Part shown: positions 16,601 to 25,437 of the stretch, in pieces
How the letters are laid out: each line of letters begins with the position of its first letter
Position numbering within the stretch: position 1 is the first letter of the stretch
Source of the DNA: Deltaproteobacteria bacterium
GTDB lineage: Bacteria > Myxococcota_A > Polyangia > Polyangiales > JAFGIB01
Reading direction: 5' to 3'
Assembly (NCBI GenBank): GCA_016929805.1
Contig: JAFGIB010000460.1
Coordinates: 1-35,033 of the forward strand
DNA: 35,033 bases
The notes under the pieces: model-generated
What the model was told of the DNA's origin: nothing
Seen by the model: only the letters and a program-made list of their open reading frames with translations
Databases searched by the model: none
Translations under genes and position numbers: made by a program

Positions 16601-17628
16601 CGCCGCCCTCGTGTTTGCGAGCCGCGCCGTACGCTAGCCGCCCAACAGAAGCTACGCTCGTGAGGTCGCGGAGCCGTGACCTCGATCGTGATCTCGCCGC
16701 GCTTTCGAGGGTCGGTCGATTCGCGAGTAGGCGCGCTGAGCGCCTTCCACCCGTCGCCGTCGCGATGGATCATCTCAGCGATCTGCTTTCCGTCGATCCG
16801 AATCACGGCTTTAACCGGACCGCCCTTGAGGTCGCGTTCGTGCTCATAATACAGACCTCCGTAAAAGCGCATCCATTCTCCCAAGGGGACATCGCGATAG
16901 CTCACTCGAATAGGCTCTTTACCCGCGGGATGCTGCCACACGCAATATCTCGGCTCGAGGCTCATGTTTTCCATGACCACCGGCGCGACCCAAAGCCACG
17001 GGCGCGGGGAGTCACACGCGAAAAGCTCTCGCGGGGGCAAGACGCCTTGTCCGAGCCCCCCTCCCGAGGCCGGCAATAGGCTTAATAAAGGACAGACTTC
17101 TCGGGACCCCCTGCGGACCATGGTAACCTCGGCGCTTTTGACCTCTTTCACTAAATCGTATAGGACCTCGCTCTGCCCGAGATCCCAACGCAATAGCTCA
17201 ACCCGGCCGTAGCGCCGTGAGAAATCAGGCTCGCGCCGCGGCGCGTCAGCCGGTCGCGCACCGCGAATCGCAAGTGTCCACAAGCGTTGATAAGCGTCTA
17301 GGTCGCTCGCGCCCGCGTCAGCAAGCGAGATGCGGTCGCCGAGCACCCACCGCAGAATCGGATCAGCCCAAGCCGGCGCTACCTTGATCGCGTCGCGCTC
17401 TCGCCGGTTCGCCCGGACGTGGGCCGCCGCATCCCGCCACTGCTCGATCGTCGGCACGCGGGATCTCGTAACAGCGTGAGCGATGACTTCCACTAAGGCA
17501 AAAGCCAATATAAGCAACCAGTAAACGCTGCGGCGCGGAGGCGAGTCGTTTTGCCCGCGCTCGCACTTGTCAGAGGAGCCCGTCACGACCGCGCAAGCGT
17601 ATTCGGTCGGGGGGCTTTCGTCCAGCAA
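16597..17628 (-). CDS. Membrane-anchored protein of unknown function coupled to the GT39 enzyme
   Basis: A 343-residue product with no family I recognise. A hydrophobic segment at about residues 35-52 follows a polar N-terminus, consistent with a single inner-membrane anchor. The rest is soluble, Arg-rich and probably periplasmic. The C-terminal half has strand-rich, carbohydrate-module-like patterns (for example YCVWQHPAGKE and VKAVIRIDGKQIAEMI) but no proven motif. It overlaps the downstream glycosyltransferase by 4 nt, so an accessory role for that enzyme, such as acceptor binding, is the natural guess. The start is a TTG with GGGAGG 13 nt upstream; an in-frame GTG at 17586 is an alternative that keeps the anchor. 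Confidence 0.6.
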   Translation of the reverse strand: MLDESPPTEYACAVVTGSSDKCERGQNDSPPRRSVYWLLILAFALVEVIAHAVTRSRVPTIEQWRDAAAHVRANRRERDAIKVAPAWADPILRWVLGDRISLADAGASDLDAYQRLWTLAIRGARPADAPRREPDFSRRYGRVELLRWDLGQSEVLYDLVKEVKSAEVTMVRRGSREVCPLLSLLPASGGGLGQGVLPPRELFACDSPRPWLWVAPVVMENMSLEPRYCVWQHPAGKEPIRVSYRDVPLGEWMRFYGGLYYEHERDLKGGPVKAVIRIDGKQIAEMIHRDGDGWKALSAPTRESTDPRKRGEITIEVTAPRPHERSFCWAASVRRGSQTRGRR

Positions 17629-17700
17629 AGCCGATAAAAAACCTCCCGTTGCCTCGCGCGCTCGCCGCCTCGCGGCCGCCGAGCAGGCGACTCGACCCGT

Positions 17701-19149
17701 TTATCTGGTTTGATAAAAGCTCAGCATTCCCACATAGAGAAAGCCGATGAGGAAGAGTACCAAAAAGGGAATACTCGCCCACGACCCGGTTAACACGGCT
17801 AGGATGATGGTAATAAAGAAATAGAGCCCGAATCCAAGCTCCAGCACGGTACCTAAGCTTTTTGATCCGGCCCGATATTTCTTGGCGATCCAGTTGCCGT
17901 CTCGTCGCAAAATGCCGTGCTTCGGCGTTCGCACGAACTCGGACTCTCTGCCGATCAAACCCTCGAGCACGGCTCGGGCGTTATTGATCGACAGTCCGAT
18001 ACTGACCGCCATCATCAAAGGTATTCGCTTTATCGCGTCCCACTTGTCGTGGTACAGGGCCCGGTAGGTGGCCACGTAGAAGATCACGATTGAAAGGCAG
18101 GTCGTGGCAAACAGGGGAACGTCCAGCAACAAGAGCTCGGGTCGTTCCATATGGCGCCTGAGTAACATATTCGGAAGCTGCAACGCCGCGAGTATGATTA
18201 GAAAAAGGTAAGCGAAGTTGTTGGTCAGGTGAAACAGACACTCGATTTTTACTTTAAGCGGGATGTTCGCCTGGATCACCGTGAGCAGCAGCTTTCTCGT
18301 GGTCTGGGCCGAACCCTTTGCCCAGCGGAACTGTTGACCTTTAAAGCTATTCATTTCGCACGGTATCTCCGCCGGCGCGATCGCATGCGGGACGTAAATA
18401 AACCGCCAACCCTTGAGCTGCGCGCGGAAGCTCAAATCCATATCCTCGGTCAGCGTATCGTGTTGCCAACCGCCCGCGTCGACGATCGCTTGTCTTCGCC
18501 AAATCCCCGCGGTTCCGTTGAAATTAAAGAAGCGGCCCGAACGATTGCGCGCGATGTGCTCGATGATGAAGTGGCCGTCGAGCATTAACGATTGCACGCG
18601 CGTTAAGACCGAGTAGTCGCGATTGAGGTGGCCCCAACGCGCTTGCACCATTCCGACCGCGGGATCGGTGAAGTAGTGAATCAGGTCTTTGATAATGCTT
18701 TGAGTGGGAACGAAATCCGCGTCGAAAACCAGCGTATAGTCGCTTTTCGCTACTTTCAGCCCATTCTCGAGCGCGCCGGCTTTAAAGCCGATGCGATCGT
18801 CGCGGTGAATATAGACGATATCAAAGCCGCGCGCCTTGAGCTGCTCGACCTTCGCCTCGGCGATTTCAACGGTTTCGTCCGTGGAATCGTCCAGCACCTG
18901 GATTTCCAATAACTCTTTAGGATAGTCGATAGCCGCGACGCCTTCTAATAAGCGCTCCGCCACGTACATTTCATTGTACATCGGTAACTGAATCGTGACT
19001 TTGGGCAGCTCTTCGAAATACCTCGCGGGTCTGGGCGCTTTCGCTCGGTGCCTCCAATAGAGATAGAGCAGCAGCCCGCGATGGAAGCCGTATAGGCCGA
19101 GTATAGACAACACCATCAGATAAAAACCAATAATCACGATCTCCGTCAT
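17701..19149 (-). CDS. Processive GT2 glycosyltransferase, cellulose/glucomannan-synthase-like
   Basis: A 482-residue inner-membrane enzyme. One N-terminal membrane segment is followed by a cytosolic GT-A domain with all landmarks of processive beta-glycan synthases: DDSTD (from 87), DAD (143-145), TEDMD (234-238) and QQFRW (272-276, the Q-x2-RW motif). Four or five C-terminal membrane segments follow. It resembles CslA-like beta-mannan/glucomannan synthases and relatives in soil bacteria; the NDP-sugar used cannot be read from sequence. No BcsB, PilZ domain or hydrolase gene is adjacent, so it is not a standard cellulose operon. The ATG at 19149 is chosen because GGAG lies 6 nt upstream; an in-frame TTG at 19164 lacks this. 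Confidence 0.85.
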   Translation of the reverse strand: MTEIVIIGFYLMVLSILGLYGFHRGLLLYLYWRHRAKAPRPARYFEELPKVTIQLPMYNEMYVAERLLEGVAAIDYPKELLEIQVLDDSTDETVEIAEAKVEQLKARGFDIVYIHRDDRIGFKAGALENGLKVAKSDYTLVFDADFVPTQSIIKDLIHYFTDPAVGMVQARWGHLNRDYSVLTRVQSLMLDGHFIIEHIARNRSGRFFNFNGTAGIWRRQAIVDAGGWQHDTLTEDMDLSFRAQLKGWRFIYVPHAIAPAEIPCEMNSFKGQQFRWAKGSAQTTRKLLLTVIQANIPLKVKIECLFHLTNNFAYLFLIILAALQLPNMLLRRHMERPELLLLDVPLFATTCLSIVIFYVATYRALYHDKWDAIKRIPLMMAVSIGLSINNARAVLEGLIGRESEFVRTPKHGILRRDGNWIAKKYRAGSKSLGTVLELGFGLYFFITIILAVLTGSWASIPFLVLFLIGFLYVGMLSFYQTR

Positions 19150-19200
19150 GGATATCTCCGACAAAACGTTGGCTAAAAACTAACCCTTCCTACCGCACGA

Positions 19201-19229
19201 ATTGTCATAAAGTCGTCCTTTTTTGTCTG
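19201..19229 (-). promoter_or_regulatory. Possible promoter of the GT2 gene
   Basis: Minus strand CAGACA, 17 nt, GACAAT: four of six matches at each element with ideal spacing. It lies about 50-80 nt upstream of the ATG at 19149 in a 204-nt gap. Confidence 0.3.
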
Positions 19230-19284
19230 AAAAAGTAGGCGGCTGTCGGACTAACGATACAAGAATCGCGCGTTTTCCGCTTAA

Positions 19285-19361
19285 AAGAGGGTAAGAGTCG
19301 AATTGTCGCGTTTTCGTTACAAGGGAACCGGGCGCAAGAGGGTGATGCTCGTATTATCGCG
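19285..19361. repeat. Imperfect 26-bp direct repeat
   Basis: The 26-bp segments at 19285-19310 and 19336-19361 both begin AAGAGGGT and end TCGCG, with 20 of 26 positions identical. The second copy overlaps the last codons of the CPBP gene. No further copy was noticed. Confidence 0.4.
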
Positions 19362-20217
19362 GCCACAATAGCGAAGGAAATCTATTGGTTTGAATCAGCG
19401 CGGCGAGATCCATGCTTAGGGCGACCGAGAGGTGAATAAAAACCCCGTTCCATATCGAACGGGTCTTGAGCGCCAAGGTTCCCAAAACGATTCCGGCGAC
19501 GATTGCCGCCAAGACCTCCGGCCACGGCTTGCCGAAATGGATCATGCAATAGGGAACTACCATCGCCATAATCGCGCTGGAGCCCATCGCGCTTTTACAG
19601 GCCTTAAGCCAAAAACCGCGAAAGAAAAACTCCAGGGCAAAAAACTGAGCCGCGTATAAAAGCTCCCAAATTAAAAGATCAATCCAACTTCGCCCCGCTT
19701 TTTCGTAAAAGGGATAGTAGTTGAGAAAATCGCCGCGAAAGCTCATCAGCACGACCAGGGCGAGCACGGGAATAAAACAAACGAAATAGATCCAAATGTG
19801 CTCGCCGATACCTTTGGTTTGAAGCCCCCAATCGCACAACCGTTCCCGAAATACCCATTTGATCACGATCGCCGGTATCGCGAAGTAACCGGTCACGCGC
19901 CACAACGCCCACCAAGCGTGTTGAAACAGGGTAAAGAAGCGAGATTGTTTATAATATACATCAATCATCCCGTCGAGAGCGCCTGTATTAACATCCTCGA
20001 GCGCGTAGATGAGGACGTTCAATTGTCGCGCCGACCCGAGGTATTCCATCAGTATCAGCGAAACCGCGGCCGTCGATAGCGCGATTAAAGGCCGGTAGTC
20101 ATACCCGGAACGCGCAGCGCGCTCGGTTTCGCTTTCTAGGTCGACCGCCCGCCAGGTTTCGAGAAAAAAACGCCGCGGATGTAGCTCCGACAGTCTCGTG
20201 AGAGAGATAAAGGCCAT
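19354..20217 (-). CDS. CPBP-family intramembrane protease (variant active site)
   Basis: A 287-residue membrane protein with about seven hydrophobic segments. The CPBP/CAAX-protease core is at residues 185-270. Motif 1 reads LEFFFRG (Glu196, Arg200), keeping the second Glu and the Arg of the usual EExxxR but with Leu in place of the first Glu. His227 (motif 2) and His262 (motif 3) are present. EFFFRG variants occur among myxobacterial CPBP proteins. The ATG at 20217 lies 4 nt after the gltX stop with no good ribosome site of its own, which implies translational coupling to gltX. Substrates are unknown; prenyl-protein processing, sorting-signal cleavage or immunity functions occur in the family. 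Confidence 0.8.
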   Translation of the reverse strand: MAFISLTRLSELHPRRFFLETWRAVDLESETERAARSGYDYRPLIALSTAAVSLILMEYLGSARQLNVLIYALEDVNTGALDGMIDVYYKQSRFFTLFQHAWWALWRVTGYFAIPAIVIKWVFRERLCDWGLQTKGIGEHIWIYFVCFIPVLALVVLMSFRGDFLNYYPFYEKAGRSWIDLLIWELLYAAQFFALEFFFRGFWLKACKSAMGSSAIMAMVVPYCMIHFGKPWPEVLAAIVAGIVLGTLALKTRSIWNGVFIHLSVALSMDLAALIQTNRFPSLLWPR

Positions 20218-20221
20218 ACCG

Positions 20222-21658
20222 CTAGGATGCCTCGCCGGCGAGCGCCGCGGCTTGTCGCAGGCGTTTCACGCTGACCTCTTGACCCAAGACCTGCATCACC
20301 TCAAAAAGCCCGGGGCTCGCTCTCTTACCGGTTAAGGCGACGCGCGCCGGTTGCGCGATCTCTTTTAATTGCAACCTTTCTTCCTCCAACCAACGCGTGA
20401 CCGCGCTCTGTAAAGAGCGTTCGTCGAAGCTCTCTAAGCGAGAGAGCGTTTCCGCTAGCGCGACGAGCTTGGGAGCGATCTCGGGAGTGAGAAAGTCGGC
20501 CTTGGCTTGCGGGTCCATCCGGGGCGGCTCGCGAAAATAAAAGTCCATCATCTCCGCGGCTTCGACCAGCGTGCGAGCGCGAATCCTAATGGTTCCTACC
20601 GCTTTTTCGAGCCGCGCGTCGGAGCGGTCCACCTGTAGCCCTCGCGCTCCTAAAAACGGCCATGCCGCTTGTCCGACGAAAGCGTCGTCTAGCAGGCGTT
20701 GATGCGATTGCTGAACGAAGAGAAATTTTTTCGTGTCGAACTTCGCGGCCGTTCTTCCCACGTGCTCCCAGTTGAAGCAATCGATGAGCTGCTGGCGGGT
20801 GAAGATCTCTTGGTCGCCGTGAGACCACCCCAGGCGCGCCAGGTAGTTCAATACCGCGTCCGGCAAATAACCCTGCTCCCGGTAGTCCAGCACCGCGACC
20901 GCCGCGTGGCGCTTGGAGAGCTTATCGCCGTTGGGCGCGAGAATCATGGGCAGATGGGCGAAGGTCGGCGTGGGGTATCCCAGCGCCTGAAAGATCAAAA
21001 TCTGGGGCGTGGTGTTAATCATATGGTCGTCACCCCTCGCCACCAGCGTGATCCCCATGGTTATATCGTCTATCGCGGCGCCGAGATTATACAGAGGAAG
21101 ACCATTGGACCGCAGTAGAACGAAGTCCTGCAGGGTTTCGTGTTGCACCTCGATCGGGCCCTTGACGAGATCGTTCCAACGCGTGCAGCCGCTCTCGGGC
21201 GCTCGGAACCGTACCACGTAAGGTCGATCCGGATGGTCGGTTCGATTGCGGCAGGTGCCTGGATAGCGATACGCGTCGCGAATTCCCCGCTTTTTTTGTT
21301 GCTCCCGCGCCCGGTCCAGCTCCTCTTTGGTGCAGTAACAGCGATAAGCGTGTCCCTGCTGAATCAGCCGTTCGCTGAACTCTTTATAAAGACCGAGTCT
21401 TTCGCTCTGAAAGTAGGGGCCGTTGGGCCCTCCGACTTCCGGTCCCTCGTCCCAATCGAGCTGTAACCAACGCAAGGACTCCAAAACAATCCGCGAGCTT
21501 TCCACCGAGCTTCGTTCCTGGTCGGTGTCCTCCATGCGCAAGATGAAGTGGCCTTTTTTTTGGCGCGCCCAGAGCCAATTGAAGAGCGCCGACCGGGCGT
21601 TTCCCAGATGTAAATACCCGGTTGGCGAGGGAGCAAATCGCACGCGTATATGAGACAT
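20222..21658 (-). CDS. gltX: Glutamyl-tRNA synthetase
   Basis: A 478-residue class I aminoacyl-tRNA synthetase that charges tRNA-Glu. The HIGH-type motif is HLGN (17-20), MEDTD follows at about 42-46, and the KMSKS-type motif is KLSKR (246-250). A Cys-x-Cys pair (107, 109) with a later Cys near residue 136 resembles the zinc-binding insertion of E. coli-type enzymes. The C-terminal anticodon-binding helices are present and the length is normal. The ATG at 21658 is chosen because MSHIRVRFAPSPTG is the family's usual N-terminus; an in-frame GTG at 21682 is possible, and neither has a strong ribosome site. It precedes the CPBP gene and follows the M16 pair, all on the minus strand. Confidence 0.95.
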   Translation of the reverse strand: MSHIRVRFAPSPTGYLHLGNARSALFNWLWARQKKGHFILRMEDTDQERSSVESSRIVLESLRWLQLDWDEGPEVGGPNGPYFQSERLGLYKEFSERLIQQGHAYRCYCTKEELDRAREQQKKRGIRDAYRYPGTCRNRTDHPDRPYVVRFRAPESGCTRWNDLVKGPIEVQHETLQDFVLLRSNGLPLYNLGAAIDDITMGITLVARGDDHMINTTPQILIFQALGYPTPTFAHLPMILAPNGDKLSKRHAAVAVLDYREQGYLPDAVLNYLARLGWSHGDQEIFTRQQLIDCFNWEHVGRTAAKFDTKKFLFVQQSHQRLLDDAFVGQAAWPFLGARGLQVDRSDARLEKAVGTIRIRARTLVEAAEMMDFYFREPPRMDPQAKADFLTPEIAPKLVALAETLSRLESFDERSLQSAVTRWLEEERLQLKEIAQPARVALTGKRASPGLFEVMQVLGQEVSVKRLRQAAALAGEAS

Positions 21659-21814
21659 GCGATCGCGGTTAGCAGAGGTCACGGTATCGAGTCAAGCATT
21701 CTGAACCACGCGCGGTGTCTCGCGAGCCAAACCGCGACGCGGTAGCGCTCTCGGCGGTCGGCGTGGACGGTCCATAATGCCTCTTCCGCGGGCTCTTCGC
21801 GCGCTTTTAATCTC

Positions 21815-21838
21815 GCCCATGGTTCAGGACCCATGGGC
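21815..21838 (-). terminator. Perfect inverted repeat after the M16 pair
   Basis: GCCCATGG and CCATGGGC form a perfect 8-bp stem around an 8-nt loop (TTCAGGAC), starting 6 nt past the M16 stop codon. No T-run follows on the minus strand, so it may be a processing or stabilising hairpin rather than a true terminator. Confidence 0.4.
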
Positions 21839-21844
21839 AATCGA

Positions 21845-23158
21845 CTAAATCTCGTCAAAAGGCACGACCGATATACTCGTAACACCCGAGAACGACTCGA
21901 GTTGCTTTCGAATGTCTTCATAAGTCGCTACGATGACGATAGCGAGATTTCTTTTGGAGAGTCGCTTCTTAAGGGCCTGGTTGACCTGATCGCGCGTGAC
22001 CGCGCGGATTTTTTCCACAAACCGGGAATGAAAGTCGGACGCGAGCCGAAACAGCTCGGTTTCCATGGCGAGACCTAGCCTTTTAGCCGCGGTATCGATT
22101 TCGAAAGCATGGCTTTTAATCAAATAGTCTTTCGCGAATGCGAGCTCGTTGCGGGTAATCCCCTGGTCGATGAGCTTTTCGAGCAACGCGAGCTGTAGCT
22201 CGGTACACGCGAGCGCGTCTTGAGCCGCTGGAAAGGCCCACATCGACCAGAGATCGCGCTGCCGGTCGAAGGCAAGCCGGCTGCTCGCTCCGTAACTCCA
22301 ACCGCGTTTGGAACGGATCTCCCTCATCAAACGAGCGGTAAACGTGCCGCCAAAAATCGTGTTGCCCACGAGCAGCGGAAAATAGTCCGCGTCGCGCGCC
22401 GAGGTTCCGAGCGCGCCGATAAGGATTTGGGTTTGCGAGCGCGCGGGCTTGTCCACCACGAGCACCCGCCGGCCCGTGGCGAAACGCGGAGCAACGACCT
22501 TTTCAGTCGGCGGCTTAGCCCCGGATAGTCGATTAAAAGAGCTATCGAGCAGCTCTCGCAGCAGCGCTTCGCTCACCGCGCCCGCGGCGCCTATGATCAG
22601 GTTGCGCGCTAGATAGTGCTCGCCGTACAGGCGAATCACATCCTTTCGCCTAATCGCCTTAACGCTTGCAATCGTTCCCAAAACCGAGCGCCCGTAGGGA
22701 TGGCCGGCCAAGGCGAATCTACGGAAATGGCGCACCGCCAGCATCTGGTCGTTATCCCGTATCTCCACGATGTCGGCGATGGTTTGGCGTTTGACAAAGT
22801 CAAGATCCGCGGGGCGCCAGGCCGGCCGGCAAACGAGCTCGTCGAGTAGCGATAAAAAAGGCTTGAGGTTGCGCTCCACCACCGACGCGGTGAAATGGAC
22901 ATAGCTCGGGGCGCATAGGACGTATAACTGCGCTCCCAGTCGATCGATCGCCTCTTGAACCGCGGTCGCGCACAGCCTCTTCGTGCCCATACGAATCATG
23001 CTGGCGGTGATCCGGGTGAGGCCTTCCAAACCCTTCGGATCGTAAACGCTTCCGGTTCGCAGCGTGAGCTGTAGATCGACGAGCGGAAGCGTATGGTTCT
23101 CCTCCAGAAACACCGAGCTACCGCCTCGGGTGCGAAACGCGATACACGATCCCTTCAC
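21845..23158 (-). CDS. M16-family peptidase homologue, inactive partner subunit
   Basis: A 437-residue protein with the two-domain M16 (pitrilysin/processing-peptidase) fold. At the place of the zinc motif HxxEH the sequence reads GLTRITASM, so both His and the Glu are lost (Arg49, Ala52, Ser53). The C-terminal substrate-binding signature survives as RSKRGWSYGASS with its Arg/Tyr pair. This is the pattern of the alpha-type partner that works with an active beta-type subunit, and the active gene lies directly upstream. The start GTG at 23158 overlaps the upstream stop (GTGA), with GGAG 7 nt before it. No signal peptide is visible, so the complex may be cytoplasmic or exported by an unrecognised route. 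Confidence 0.88.
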   Translation of the reverse strand: MKGSCIAFRTRGGSSVFLEENHTLPLVDLQLTLRTGSVYDPKGLEGLTRITASMIRMGTKRLCATAVQEAIDRLGAQLYVLCAPSYVHFTASVVERNLKPFLSLLDELVCRPAWRPADLDFVKRQTIADIVEIRDNDQMLAVRHFRRFALAGHPYGRSVLGTIASVKAIRRKDVIRLYGEHYLARNLIIGAAGAVSEALLRELLDSSFNRLSGAKPPTEKVVAPRFATGRRVLVVDKPARSQTQILIGALGTSARDADYFPLLVGNTIFGGTFTARLMREIRSKRGWSYGASSRLAFDRQRDLWSMWAFPAAQDALACTELQLALLEKLIDQGITRNELAFAKDYLIKSHAFEIDTAAKRLGLAMETELFRLASDFHSRFVEKIRAVTRDQVNQALKKRLSKRNLAIVIVATYEDIRKQLESFSGVTSISVVPFDEI

Positions 23159-24513
23159 GCGAGCTCTCCATCGCCGGGCTCGACGGTAATCACGGTTCTA
23201 TTTTTTTTGCGGAAATAGCGCCGCGCGACTCGCTGGACCTCCTCGGGTCGCATCGCGGAAAAGGCCTGCCGTCTCGCAAATAACGATCGCGCGTCTCCCA
23301 TGACGGTTTCGTAAAAACCAATCCTTTCCGCCTTGCCCGAGGCGGACTCCAGACCCTGCAAAAAGGCCAAGTCCAAACGGTTAATAACCTTTTCAAGCTC
23401 GCGCTTTCCCACGCTTTCGGCGCACAAGCGCTCGAGCTCGCGATCCACCACCCGTAACGCTTGCGGCGCGGTTTTCCCCTGTCGCAGCACGACCCAGATT
23501 TCTAACAAACCGGGCTCGCAGAAGGGCGCCACCGACCCGCGCGCGTCCACGGCCAGCTCGTTATCGCGTATCAAGCGGCGATAGAGCCGCGAGCTTCGTC
23601 CTCCAAATAGGATTTCATTTGCCACTACCAGAGCGGGGTAATCCGAATCGCTGAACGCGGGCGCGCGAAAACCGAGCAATAGCCTCTGCGAGGGGGTCGA
23701 GCGCCTGATCGCTAGGCGCCGCTCGGACCTCTGGCCCGCCTCCACGGCTGGCCGATAGCGGGGAATACGCGCGGCCTTTTGCCGCCCATAGTGCTCTTGA
23801 ATCAACCCTAGCGCGGTCTGCTGGTCGAAATCGCCGGCGAGGATCAGGGTGGCGTTGTTGGGAGAATAATAAGTTCGATAGAAATTCCGACAATCTTTAA
23901 CGCTGAAGCCCTCGATATCCGCCATCCAGCCGACCGTCGGTTGGCCGTAAGGGTGGCGTTTGAAGGCGGTCGCGTACAGCAGCTCCGACACCGTGCCTTC
24001 GACGTCGTCCTCCACTCGATAGCGGCGCTCATTGGCTACGACTTGCTTTTCCGACTCGACCTGTGCCGAGCGCAGCACCAGGTTCGCCATCCGATCCGCT
24101 TCCAGGCTCACGATCAGAGCGAGCTCACTCGCCGGGATGTTGGCGTAGTAGTAGGTCCAATCGACCCAGGTCGCGGCGTTGCTCTCGCCGCCCGCCGCTT
24201 CAAGCGTGCGATCAAAAACGCCGGCCGGCAGGTTCTTGGTCTCGTTGAACATCAGATGTTCGAATAGATGGGCCAAGCCGGTCTTGCCGGGCCGATCGTT
24301 GCGCGAGCCCACGCGAAACCAGGTGTGGTAGCTCACGACCGGCGCCGAGTGGTCCACCAGCAGCATGACCTTTAGGCCATTGCCTAAAATATAACGACAC
24401 ACCTGGAGCCTTTCGCCGAAGGGCACGCGGGACGCCAATCTCAGCCTCGCGCTCTTGCTGCGAACGGCTCGATTCAATCGACGAACGATCTCGGTAGCGG
24501 TTGAGTCACTCAT
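23155..24513 (-). CDS. M16-family zinc metallopeptidase, active subunit
   Basis: A 452-residue protein with the inverted zinc motif HLFEH (His82, Glu85, His86) in KTGLAHLFEHLMFNET. Glu162 in VANERR lies 76 residues after the second His, the normal third ligand. It is therefore catalytically complete and pairs with the downstream inactive homologue, like bacterial two-gene M16B systems. The first 35 residues are basic and polar without a hydrophobic core, so no signal peptide is predicted. M16B enzymes degrade or trim peptides; the substrate is unknown. The ATG at 24513 is preceded by AGG about 6 nt upstream. Confidence 0.9.
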   Translation of the reverse strand: MSDSTATEIVRRLNRAVRSKSARLRLASRVPFGERLQVCRYILGNGLKVMLLVDHSAPVVSYHTWFRVGSRNDRPGKTGLAHLFEHLMFNETKNLPAGVFDRTLEAAGGESNAATWVDWTYYYANIPASELALIVSLEADRMANLVLRSAQVESEKQVVANERRYRVEDDVEGTVSELLYATAFKRHPYGQPTVGWMADIEGFSVKDCRNFYRTYYSPNNATLILAGDFDQQTALGLIQEHYGRQKAARIPRYRPAVEAGQRSERRLAIRRSTPSQRLLLGFRAPAFSDSDYPALVVANEILFGGRSSRLYRRLIRDNELAVDARGSVAPFCEPGLLEIWVVLRQGKTAPQALRVVDRELERLCAESVGKRELEKVINRLDLAFLQGLESASGKAERIGFYETVMGDARSLFARRQAFSAMRPEEVQRVARRYFRKKNRTVITVEPGDGELA

Positions 24514-24539
24514 AACACCTGTTTGCCGATGGGATGCCG

Positions 24540-24568
24540 ATAGTGATTCACCCGCAAGACCGCGTCAA
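24540..24568 (-). promoter_or_regulatory. Possible promoter of the M16 operon
   Basis: Minus strand TTGACG, 17 nt, CACTAT, about 30-55 nt upstream of the ATG at 24513. The -35 is good (5 of 6), the -10 poor (3 of 6). It sits in the 141-nt divergent region shared with the methyltransferase gene. Confidence 0.3.
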
Positions 24569-24654
24569 GACGAAGTCGACTTTTGTCCTTGACCGCTACT
24601 GGATCGACGGCTCATGGTTCAGCACTTTCTATGGTGCCAAGGAGATAAAAGGCA

Positions 24655-25404
24655 ATGATATCGTCTAAAGCTTATGGGTCTAAGCAAAAGCGAGAGGCGC
24701 GACGGTGGTTCAAGGAGTGGTCCAACGACTACGACCGTACCTTGGGTAAAATGGCGCGTCACCACGCGTTACTCGATTTAGCTGTAAAGCTCGCCAGGCC
24801 GAAGGACGGGGAACAGATACTCGACGTAGGCTGCGGAACCGGTCTATTGACCCTCAAGTTTCTAAAAGCCGCCGATTGCAGCGTAACCGCGGTCGATAGC
24901 TCGTGCGAGATGCTGGCGATTTTTCAAAAAAAAATCGAAACCTTGAGGTTGAAACGCCGCGCTACCTGCAAGGAGCAAGACGCGGCCTCGTTATCCTTTC
25001 AAGACAACTGCTTTGATATCGTCGCTTCAACGGTGGCGCTGCACCACGTGAAAGATAAATTGCCGATGGTCAAAAAGATTTTTCGCATCCTGCGATCAGG
25101 AGGTAGATTCGCGCTCGGCGATATCGACCTCGACACCACGGGAAGGATCACCGACCCGAAACGCTTGCGGCGCGTGATGGATTACCTCAAGGACGAGCTC
25201 ACGATGGCGTTGGAGGATGGCGGACCCGAAGCGCTTTCGCGCATGTTTGACAACGGAAAGAAGCATCTGTTCAACGATGGAGAATACGCGGTGGATTTCT
25301 CGCGCTGGGCGAATCTGTGTAAACAGGCGGGTTTCGGCCCGATTGCGCTTAGACCGCTGAGAGAATTCAAGCGTTTTAAGGTTCTGGTCGCCTATAAAGC
25401 CTGA
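24655..25404 (+). CDS. Class I SAM-dependent methyltransferase (UbiE/Methyltransf_11-like)
   Basis: A 249-residue soluble enzyme. Motif I ILDVGCGTG is at 55-63, the acidic ribose-binding residue is in VTAVDSS, and motif IV is FDIVASTVALHHV. After the Rossmann core, residues 165-210 form a helical insertion (LKDELTMALEDGGPEALSRMF) seen in other small-molecule methyltransferases. The substrate is not predictable. The ATG at 24655 has AAGGAG 10 nt upstream. The gene is divergent from the M16 pair and convergent, 33 nt apart, with the GT2-GtrA gene, so it stands alone as a transcription unit. Confidence 0.85.
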   Translation: MISSKAYGSKQKREARRWFKEWSNDYDRTLGKMARHHALLDLAVKLARPKDGEQILDVGCGTGLLTLKFLKAADCSVTAVDSSCEMLAIFQKKIETLRLKRRATCKEQDAASLSFQDNCFDIVASTVALHHVKDKLPMVKKIFRILRSGGRFALGDIDLDTTGRITDPKRLRRVMDYLKDELTMALEDGGPEALSRMFDNGKKHLFNDGEYAVDFSRWANLCKQAGFGPIALRPLREFKRFKVLVAYKA

Positions 25405-25437
25405 TTTGTTGTCGCATTTGCAACGTTCCAATTCAGT

